From positions 43,477,769 through 43,541,768 of the forward strand of contig CM055903.1 of NCBI GenBank assembly GCA_029582155.1: a stretch of 64,000 bases of DNA. The letters run 5' to 3'. The notes beneath the pieces are model-generated. The model was not told the DNA's origin. It did not search any database and saw nothing but the letters and a program-made list of their open reading frames with translations. Source of the stretch: Panopea generosa (lineage: Eukaryota > Mollusca > Bivalvia > Adapedonta > Hiatellidae). The position numbers were made by a program, and so were the translations under genes. Of the stretch, positions 1 through 11,200 are shown piece after piece (the stretch's first letter is position 1; each line of letters opens with the position of its first letter).

Positions 1-8
1 ATTCCAAC

Positions 9-404
9 TAAGGTAAACACCACTGATAACACAAGTTACATTATTACCTGCGTAATACTAACACCTGCACTCTGGTCACATTGTCCGGGAGCCACACACT
101 GGTTGTTCTGTAAACACCAGTTATATTATATCTTCTGTACTATTACCAATTAAGGTAAACACCACTGATAACACAAGTTACATTATTACCTGTGTAATAC
201 TTACACCTGCACTATGGTTATATTGTCCAGGAGACACACACTGGTTGTTCTGTAAACACCAGTTACATTATATCTTCTGTAATATTACCAGTTAAGGTAA
301 ACACCACTGATAACACAAGTTACATTATTACCTGTGTAAGACTAACACCTGCACTATGGTTACATTGTCCAGGAGACACACACCGGTTGTTCTGTAAACA
401 CCAT
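9..404. repeat. 142-bp tandem repeat, about 2.8 copies
   Basis: Three head-to-tail copies begin at 9, 151 and 293 with a period of exactly 142 bp and only a few differences between copies. Read on the minus strand, each unit holds a 60-nt stop-free segment (48-107, 190-249, 332-391) preceded by TTTACAG and followed by CAG|GTAATA, so each looks like a small exon. The array may continue beyond the left edge. Confidence 0.9.
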
Positions 405-2643
405 TGACAATCAGATCCAATAGTGTTTGTACATTCGCCGCATCTGTATCAGAAAATAATATTTAATAGACTCTGTAAATGAGATATTCCACTTCAGCAC
501 ATTGTTATTTTAACTAGACCTTCGAAGAATTTGAAATCAAGAACCATTGTTCTATCCCGATGCCCATACAATCAGTTACACTAAACATATGTGTGTTCAC
601 TACCAAAGTACCAGAGAAGAGACTATTTAAGTGTACAACTCTTTTTTTTATTTTATTCAGAATTATGGCCCAATTTGTTGGATAATGTGGTTGTTTCTTT
701 TAGTTAATATTCGTCCCTCAGTGACTTCTAGCCTTGCATCAATGTTTATTTACTACTATAAACTGTGCTAGCTGGAAAAGTGTGATAACTCTATTTTGAT
801 TTTATGCAGAATTATACCCCCTTTTGTAAATGTGGTTTTTCTGTTAGTTAATTCGTTTCTTAGTGACTACTAGCTTTGCATCAATGTTCATTAATTACCA
901 TTAACTGGACTCGCGGGAAAAGTTGGGTAACTCTATGTAGATTTAAAGAGAATTATGTCTTCATTCGTATATAAAGTTGTGTTGTTTTTTCATTTTTAGG
1001 ACGCTCATATCAGTAACTATTAATCATAAATCAGTAACATTCCACATGAATGTTCGTCAACATAAAACTTGTTTTATGACCTCCACTTTAATACTTATTT
1101 TAAACTTGTTCTATAACAAATTACCCTATCAGTAGACCATACTCCTACACATACAACAATGACACGAATAAGTGATATCATTTATTTGAAAAAGTGATAT
1201 CACCTATTTGATAGGTATTTAACAATGATATTTCCAAAGGATGTAAATATATTATACAAATATGTATATTTATTGAGAATAAAATGGAAATATTAAATAT
1301 ATTGTAAAAATATTGTGTAAATATTTGTTATATAATAAATATTATTCTGAATGTAGAATATATATTAGTTTATTCTTTAATCATTTAATCAAACAAACCA
1401 ATTTGTTTTGGCACCTGAACCATTTTTACCATATATCTGCTGAATCATTTTGAGCATATATTAACTGCTGGATCATTTTTGCAGGAAGCATTCTGTTTTT
1501 TCTTGCTCGATAAATTGAATAAGTGATATCACCTATTCAAAACGAATAATATCACCTATTCGAATAAGTAATATCACTTATCCGTTATGAATTGGTGAAA
1601 TCACTTCTTCGAATAGTGATATCAACTACTCGAATAAGTGATATCACTAGTTCATTTCGAATAAGTGATATCACTAATTCGAATAAATGATATCGTTAAT
1701 TATGGTTAAAGAGTAAAACGGCACGCCATAGGATAACGCCATTTTGATTTTAAGCAGAATTATCGTGGTCCCTTTATTATACAGAAATTTTGGATTGAAG
1801 TTCAAATATAGCAAGCTCATATCTCATTTTCACTATTCATACATTAGTGAAACATTCCATGTGTCTTCATTATCATTTAAATGTGACTGGGATAATAAGT
1901 TGATTGAAGGTAATAGTAAGGCCAATATAGATCTAGTACTAATCATATATCAATGAGACTCGTTCACTATCATAAAGGGGACAAGTATAATAGGTTTTGC
2001 ATAACGGACAAGGATTTCCACGTATTTTTACCAGGTTACGGATTTTAATCTTACGCGCGCTTTTCATACCCTGTTGTGACGTTTGAACAATTTATGACGT
2101 GACGTATTAAAAAACATATGACGTCTTATTTAACCTCTAAAAGCCATTGTTGTAAAAATAATAATATAAAAGAGTCTATAATATAAAATAAATATTCGAT
2201 GTGTTTAATTAGCAAAAAAACACCTAAAGATTCTATCAGAACCTCCAACTCATGTTATACGTGTGTTCAGTATTAAAGAAAAAAATACTCATAAAAAAAA
2301 GTGACATTATCTTATATGTTTTTGTTAGCATTATATACCTTTTAAAATTGGGTTAGAATATCTTATTTCAGTAGCCACGTGTTATACTGCATTGGAAGTT
2401 TGATACAGGATTTCTGCTATTGTTTTTTTACCTAAATTCATCGATATTTGAGTCTGAAATTTAGACTCCGACTCAAATTATCAGAAATTGCTACATTTAT
2501 TTACAGAAACAAGCAGTTTTTATGCTTATTTAACGAAAAATGTAACATTATCACCATTATTACCCATAGTTAAGTATGTTTAGAGGGTTTTATAAAATTG
2601 TTAGATTTCCATTTACCTTTATAATCAGTTCTGTCATACTTAC
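405..2643. other. Non-coding stretch left of the last visible plexin exon
   Basis: This AT-rich stretch lies downstream of plexin-like exon 7 and is probably intron. No exon with cysteine-rich PSI or TIG character was found on the minus strand here. It holds a cluster of palindromic AGTGATATCACT motifs (about 1150-1215 and 1510-1695) and several TGACG motifs (about 2078-2122). The 70-codon plus-strand frame at 1744-1956 has no recognisable features. Confidence 0.5.
1150..1695. repeat. Cluster of GATATC-centred palindromes
   Basis: The palindrome AAGTGATATCACTT, often flanked by TTCGAATA, recurs about ten times in two groups (about 1150-1215 and 1510-1695). Spacing is about 20-30 bp in the second group. 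Each unit is its own reverse complement, so the array is almost strand-symmetric. No function is evident. Confidence 0.7.
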
Positions 2644-2734
2644 TTGTTGTAATGTCCACATGCATAGAACAGGAATGGCGATGACGCCAGAAAGACGTAA
2701 TGTACCCATAATTCCAAAGTGGCTTCCGTGTATG
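2644..2734 (-). CDS. Plexin-like exon 7: end of the TIG-type segment
   Basis: The exon is 91 nt, bounded by AACCTTTACAG and AACAA|GTAAGT. Read in the phase left by exon 6 it encodes SYTEATLELWVHYVFLASS followed by PFLFYACGHYN, matching the plexin motif with VFLAxxxFxFYDC. The frame seen as a long open frame here is a different, spurious one. It ends in phase 2, and the next exon lies outside the window or was not recognised. Confidence 0.8.
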
Positions 2735-5700
2735 CTGTAAAGGTTTATTCTAATTATATTGTAAGCGTGTAACAATCAAAATGAAACTGACAGCTGATTC
2801 AATTTTAATATAACTTGGGCATAATGTACCGTTAGAGGTACCCTTCAAGAATTTTTTCGAGATTGGTATCCAGGACATTGTTCATTTATATTTTAAAGAT
2901 TTCAATGACATTTCTTCTGAAATCACTGAACCATTTTTTTGTCCAAGTGTTGAACAAGAAGGCCGCTTTTTACTTAGTAAATATGTTGTTGTTTGTAGGC
3001 GGTGGTGGTGTAAAATCATATCTTAGTAGTAATTATTAGCTTTGCATCGGGTGAAACTTCACATATGTCTTTACTACTATTTAAGGTATTAAAAAGGAAA
3101 ACTAAGATAACTTCGTGATTTTAAGCAGAATAATGGTCCATGTTTACTTTAAAAACTTGTCTAAAAGGTTTTTAGCAAGTTCGTGTATCTCAGTATAGCT
3201 ACTAGCTACACTAACGAAACTCTACATGTGTATTCACTATTAATAATGGGACTCAATGGGTTAAGTGAAACAACTCCATTTTGATTATCGGGAAAGCAAC
3301 AGCCCCTTTGTACTTGTACTTTGTACTAGTTATACAACAATGAAACTCAACATGTGTATTCACTATTAATAATGGGACGCAAGGGGTTAAGTGAAACAAA
3401 TCCATTTTGATTATCGGGAAAGCAACAGCCCCTTTGTACTTGTACTATGTACTAGTCATACAGCAATGAAACTCAACATGTGTATTCAATATTAATAAAT
3501 GGACTCAAGGGGTTAAGTGAAACAACTCCATTTTGATTATCGGGAAAGCAACAGCCCATTTGTACTTGTACTTTGTACTAGTCATACAACAATGAAACTC
3601 AACATGTGTTTTCACTTTTAATAATGGGACGCAAGGGGTTAAGTGAAACAACTTCATTTTGATTATCTGGAAAGCAACAGCCCCTTTGTACTTGTACTTT
3701 GTACTAGTCATACAACAATTAAACTTCACATGTGTCATTAACGGGACTCAATGAGACATTCGAAACAATTTCAATTTGATTTTAGAACAACATACCCTTT
3801 ATACAGAGTTTTTAGTAAGAAAACATTTCAGTAACTACTAGCAATACAGCAATGAAATATCGCAATTTCTCCACAACCATTAACCGTTTCAGGAATAAAT
3901 AGAATTCCTTTCATATTTATAATTTTGATTAAAGACATTTAGAATGCTCATTTCTCCAAAAATGCTACAGGGATTTAATTGAAAATGAATTGATGTTTTC
4001 AATATCACAGTAAAATTCAATATCATAAGGACAATCACCATTAGCATTACATACATCTTCTAAGAATTATATCCATACTTATATTTAAGAACTGGGATAT
4101 ATTTTTATTCATATTATCGTCAAGTTTTAGGCTTCCGATAGCTGTTGTCAAAAGTCGTGCCTGGTGTCTTCCGACTTATTCTTGTTTTATTTTTTTTTTC
4201 AGTTTTATAGCAAACTCATACTTTTCTAGATTAGACTTACATGTCTACGTCAATGAGACTTCAATATGTATTCAATATGACCAATGGAACTCAGGAAAGC
4301 AAACGAGGTAATAAGTTTTTATTTTCATTAGGTATTAGGAAAATAGAATACTTAGAAACTTTGATAATTTTCTCTCTTTTTTGGGCAAACGAATATTATT
4401 ACTTAAATATCAGTAACTTATGTTCATTATCAATAATATTTTACAAATGTATATATCATGGTCAGCTAGCTCATGCCTAAATTTCCAGTAATAACTTGTA
4501 AAAGATCAGAATATTTGTACACAGTGTCACAGTGTATTGGATAAAGAGCCATTTGGAACAGAGTTCATAACGTCGAGTAGATTTTCTTTTTCGACAGCTC
4601 TTGTTCATTCAATAAACAATCTGTTAAAGCATACTAACTTTTATAATTGCCGTTAAGGATCAATTTCTACTTACAGGCCACAGTTGGTGAGCTACAGTTT
4701 ATATGGTTGTCAATTCCTGATGCAGTTGTTATACCAATAATTGTGGCTCCATTCTTGTATATGCATTTGTATTCGTCCTCATCTTGCTTAGAAGGAAAGT
4801 TGTTAACAGTCAATTGTATCTGTAAACATAACAAACGCAAAGTCATTGTGAATAGAAATCATTTCATGATTAAAAAACGATGTATGAGTTTAATTAATAC
4901 GTTGGTATCTATAATTTTTTAATGTATGTATTACGATACGTTGTAAACAGTCGGGTGTGAATCTATCATACCAGACCTCATTACAATGCAAACGAAATAC
5001 ACTACTGAAGAATTCACTACAACAATAGAATAGGTCTCGGCCACAGCTTATATAATTTGATACTTAACTGGGCTGCGTTCAGCACCTTTAAATATGTCTT
5101 ATCTGTTTATAACCGCAAACAGTGACCAAATAAAGTAAACTCAATTGATCATTAAATCGCGTGATTAAACACAAGCAAACAACTTTTGGAGGTATCGGCA
5201 AGTAAATGAAACGATAAATGAAACGTTTAAGCGAATTGAACACATATCACGTTACACATCTGGAAGGTAGTGATACTTCGAATACCTATGATGATGTCTC
5301 ACATGAGCAGGTTCCTGTTATCTATTCAAGACTATTCAAACTCCTTAATCGCTATATAAAGAAGACACATGGGAACATGACAGTTTCACGTTTCACCAGT
5401 AAGTTCGTTTACTTGATAACTGTTTACACTACTTCATTATATGTCTTAATTAAACAGAAATTAAAATCACTAATTAAAAAATATTCGAATCAGAAAAAAA
5501 TATATATAAATACACTATAATTTCATTCGCGCCTGCATTTTTCTTATATATTTTATACTTAACCTGTTTAATATTAGAACTTCCTAAGAAGTTCGAGTGA
5601 ACATTTTGTATTGCTTTTATATATTATCATTATTCGATACATTGGTACCGTGCGTATACAAAGTACTGATATTCGTAAGAGAGTGTAAACACTTGTCTTT

Positions 5701-8168
5701 ATTGTTTTAGAAGGGTTTTAAGTTAAGGTTTTCGACAAAACCACATGCTAATGTCTCAGACTACTGCCATTTAATACATTTAATAATACACTAAGATTGA
5801 TTGACAATATTGTAATAAAGAGACTTCATTATGAAGACAATTACCTATTAATATTTTGTTATTGTTGTTTTACAATTCGTTAAACGAGTCTATGTAGTAA
5901 ATTGTTAAAAAGTAATTGGAGTTGTTTTTTAATAGGCAACTTTTATTATGCTATATATTAATCATTGTTTTAAACGAAAAAAAACATACAAAAAGGAAGT
6001 GTTCTATGTTCTAGCGCTACATGATCTTCAATTATTTATATGTACTTGTTTCGGTTCGGCATTGATCGGCAGTCCTTTGGTATCCAATGAAAAGGTAACA
6101 CAGTCGCCATGCGATGAAAGCCAATGGTTTAGTTCTGAGGAGCAATCTGTTATCCTGCTACTCCTATATGTTTCAATTTAGGAAGAATTTAATTGATAGA
6201 ATTGAACTATGTAACTACCAAGAAATGTTCAAATGACACAGCAATTAAAACAACACAAACGAAAGCACGACATTATCAACATACAGAAAAATCATATTAA
6301 ATACAATACATGCATGCAAAAAAAACTAACGACCTGTGTAAACGCTTTGGAACCGTTGGTAGGATTTATGTAAATGTAAAACCCAAAGTTGTAAACAATA
6401 ATGTTACACATAATTGCAAGCAATTATGTTTTATTTTCAAGGAATATGAGGGTATGAGGGAAGGGTTGCGTGTGTTCAACTTCTCGGCCTATAAAGAAGT
6501 AAAGATGATACATTGGTATTCACCATGGATTATAAAGATTATTTGTGATAATTAGGTGTTCTTCACCACGGCGTATAAAGAAATAATAGTGATGAATATG
6601 TTTACACCACAACGGCTTACACTAGAGTCTTTGTGATCACATCATACTAAGAAGTATTGGTGTACATGTGGTGATCACCATCACGGTTTACTAAGCATTA
6701 TTGATGAAAATGTGGTGTTCAATACCAGAGCTTGTTTACCATTATTGGTTAAAATGTAGCGTTTACTTAGATTTAACTATATTTATTTTTCTTCGATTGC
6801 GAAACTTATACAAATTTCGCTCGAAGCATTCCTGGGTAGAACCAGTACTTAGCTTATGCGGGAAAAGTGTCTTGCTCAAGGACACTACCTATGACCGTGG
6901 GGATTACCGAAGCCACGAACCTCCAATCATAGGTTCAGTGCTGTATCATTGGACCACGCAATCCGCAAACTACTAAGCCCTATTGGTGGTGTTTTATTGA
7001 TATACACCATAGTTAACTAAGCTCTGTTGGTGATAATATGGTGTTTACTAAGCTCTATAAAGTGACCATTTGTTGCTCGTCACCATGACTTTCAAACGAA
7101 TGTTTGTTATATATTTGTTTTCCCAGCAACAGCTTACTACTGAATATGTGTTATGCAGTGGTGTTCACCACGAACAAAGGTATATTGGCGAACAATTTTT
7201 TTTCTCGAACACTGCTTACAAAGGATTATTTGTGATATATTGGTGGTTACCTGGGTTAACACATATTCTGAGATAATAATAAGGTTGACAAATATTATAA
7301 AAACTAGATTTACCTTTGTTTATAAACACACCACCCACACAATGGGTTTCTACCAACCATAGTTTCCGCACATGTTGTATATTCTGAACAGTTTGTATTT
7401 GAATACTTCAATAACTAAATACGATATAAAAGACGTTAGTCATAAATTTACCTTTAATATCTAACATAAAAGTATTGATTGTTCTTAAATAAACATCATC
7501 TCTTTCATTTCGCTTACATTTGAACATTATTTTGTTTATCAGGCATAGTTTATTTTAAATCTTCTTAAATGTTTGTGAATTAGGCTATTTAGGCTGTAAG
7601 GAAAATTGTCAAAGCATTTACTTTTATTACATTTAAATTATATCCCTTTTTATACTTAGAAAAAAAATGAATTAGCTATTTATAGCATGCCTTGTAGTAA
7701 TGTCCAATCTCAATCATCCGAAAGTTTTTTAAGATTAGTTTTTATACAAACTTCGGAGAGTCGATCTCTCCTCCGACAGCTCTTATTTATACATCAATTA
7801 AGTTCAAGATTGATATTTTTTGTGTTTAAGTTTCTCTTCATAAATAAGTATAAACAAAATCGTTTAAACATAATTAATTGAACTGCGATTGTGAAACAAG
7901 TTCCTTGCAACTTAAACAATACATTAAAAGTCTTCCTGGCTTTCAAAAAAAAATCGGCTACACAAATAAATCTCTCTCTCTCTCTCTCTTTTCTCGCTCG
8001 CACGAACGCAAAAATTCACACGATCAAAATACACAATTAATTTCTTAATTCCTTCGGTGTGCGTTCAAAACTTGACATATGTTTAAAATTACTACAGTTG
8101 TAGATTGTTATCTGCATGATTTTAGTAAATAGTTTAGTTTATGTATTAAATTAATGACAGACATAATA

Positions 8169-8224
<56 letters not shown>

Positions 8225-11200
8225 CATATTCCATAATTATATTCTGTGCTTTTTTGTACTTTTTTAATACGTATCAAGGAGTATGTGGGATGAGAAGGCC
8301 CTCTAGCGGATGCCCCAATACCACCAGGAAAATTTGATATTTAAAACGTCAATCAAATGCTGCACTCTAGCGGCGGTGGTGGGGTTAGGATTAAAAATGG
8401 AATTCTCTGACGCTAATCCTTCTGATGATAAATTGTATTACCATCCCTCCCCCCGCCCCCCCCCCCCCCCCCTCCCACACACACACACTCACACACACAC
8501 AATTGCTTCAATCCGTGACATGTTTGGTGAATAAAGCAAGCTTGAATCCATATGGCTCGGTATAATTCTTTGAGAAAATACACTGTAATATATTATACGA
8601 TATTTTTCATTCAGCCGAAACATATCTGTAGATGGTTGATATATATTTGTGTTTATGCAATGCTTTTATTGAATACACCTTAGAGAAAAATGCTTAACAC
8701 GTACTTGGTATTAAATAACATGTCAATGTATAATAGTTGATAGCCAGTATTACGCTTAATAATACAATACTCCCACAATATATTTTGAATATATTGAATA
8801 GATATGTACACAAATGGCGCAAATTTAAAAAAATATATATTTTTTTATATTTAACTTATGTTTACTGTCATGCCGATTTGATTTAAAATGCAAACACAAA
8901 ATGTCTTATATGATTTTGAATATATTTTTTAACGATTGTGTTGTTGATTATTTCCTTACCAGAAGTTTACTTATTCCAAAATTAAATATCAATAAAATAT
9001 TATAATGCAATGTCATTTTACATGATGCAACGTCAGAAATGTCGTTTTACATCCTTGTGTAACTGCAACTGTTGAGGATGATAAAATAATAAGTAATGAA
9101 CACGTCTTATCAATAAACACTTTTTGTGTTTGTAAGATGTTACATTTTTCAATATAGCTTTGTTATATCATTTTATAAATGGAATGGGCCAAATGTGACC
9201 AACAACGTACCCTACTCTTTGTAATTATTAATAGACAGATCATTACAACACTACATTGTGTAAAACATAACGTTCTTCTCAAAAAATCAATGAAACCAAA
9301 AATACAATTAAGAAACTTTGCTTGGCTCAACAATTTTTGATGGCATTATTAGTTTTAGAATATTTACCTTTTGACTTGTCATTACAAAGTAGTTGTCGTT
9401 CTTCTGAGCAATAGCTCGAACAGGAAACCCCGGAGGCACATACTGTGTTTCATATAGTTCCAAATCCTTATCAACGCCAAGGTAGTTCAACTAGACATTG
9501 GTACATACAATCATATAAGTGTTGAGTATACCGGTGTCGGTGATGAACTTTAAAATACGTGCGTGATACTTGTTTTAAGTGTAACAAATCACCAATAAGA
9601 GATTTACATAATAAAAGAAAAACAGTTAAACTCTATAATTTTTTTTGCTGCACAAAGGCAATAACTACAAAAATGATTCTAATATGGAATGATATCCAAA
9701 CAATAAAACACATAATACTTACGTGACATTCATATCTTAATCGTGGGAAGTCCGGTGTGATTTTAAATTACACTGCTGTTGTTAGGTATGTGTTTTTTGT
9801 ATTTTTTTTATGGATTTAATCAGGTTATACATTGCATATCCAGTTTAAATGGTGGAGGAAGATCTCAGAATGAACCTGAGTAAATCTAGCAATCTTTCTC
9901 ACATAAAGTTTTAGAGCGAGCGGAACTCGAAACTACCACCTTAGCGGTGAGTGGTAAGTGATCTTTAGACGGCGCCTCAGACTACTCGGCATCGGAGGAC
10001 AATTATAACAATCAGTTCATATAAGAACAATACAGTCATCATACGAAAATGATTTGATAAAATATTTGATACGGAAACCATATGTCTCACAATTATTTTT
10101 CCTTTATACAATTTAGCTTGATCAAGTGTGCTAATTTTCTGCACTACATTTAAACAGTTTTTTATATTTCTAGAGCTTTACTCATAACCTTAAGTGTTTT
10201 TACAACAGTTGAACTAACGATAACCAATTAAATAAAAGGATGTTTAATTGATGTTAATCTATACTAAGCTCTACTCATACTATTAAGTGTTGTTTACAAC
10301 AGTTAAACTAACAATAATGAATTAAGTAAAATTATGTTTAATTGATGTTAATCTCTAATGACCTCTACTCACAACCTTAAGTGTTTTACAACAGTTGAAC
10401 TAACAATAACCAATTAAGTAAAAGGATGTTTAATTGATGTTAATCTCTATTGAACTCTACTCATGCCCTTAAGTGTTTTACAACAGTTGGTTGAACTAAC
10501 AGTTACCAATAAAATAAAAGATGTTTAATTCATGTTAATCTCTGTTGAACTCTACTCATACCCTTAAGTGTTTTACAACAGTTGAACTTACAATAACAAA
10601 TAAAGTAAAATGATGTTAATTGAAACTGATCTCTATTGAACTCTACGCATAACCTTAAGTGTTTATAACAACAATTGAACTTAAAATAACCAAATAAATA
10701 AAAAGATGTTTATTTGATGTAAATCTCTATTTAACTCTACTAATACCTTCAATTGTTCTTACAACAGTTAAACTAACAATAACAAATTAAATAAAATTAT
10801 ATTTAATTGATAATAATCTGTATTGAACTCTTCTCATCAATTTAATTGTTTTTACAACAGTTGAAATAACAATAACCAATTAAGTGAAATGATGTTTAAT
10901 TGATGTTAATCTCTGATGACCTCTACTCACAACCTTAAGTGTTTTACAACAGTTGAACTAACAATAACCAATCAAGTAAAACTATATTTAATTGATAATA
11001 ATCTCTATTGAACTCTTCTCATCAACTTGAATGTTTTTACAACAGTTTAACTAACAATAACCAATTAAGTAAAATGATGTTGATTGATATTGATCTTTAT
11101 TGAACTCTACGCATAACCTTCAGTCTTTTTTACAACAGATGAACTTAAAATAACTAAATAAATAAAAGGATGTATAATCGATTTTAATCCCTATTGAACT

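Larger units (their letters stand above)
7415..9367. other. Intron 3 of the plexin-like gene
   Basis: AT-rich intron with CT microsatellites (7973-7991 and 8172-8221) and a poly-C plus CA tract (about 8445-8502). No coding signal was seen on either strand. The 74-codon plus-strand frame at 8310-8534 is low-complexity (Pro/His-Thr runs from the C and CA tracts). Confidence 0.6.

Noticed and set aside
2590-2775. 61-codon frame covering exon 7 (MLHAYNIIRINLYSIHG...)
   Set aside because: It is the wrong frame. The phase set by exon 6 gives the plexin-type VFLASSPFLFYACG peptide.
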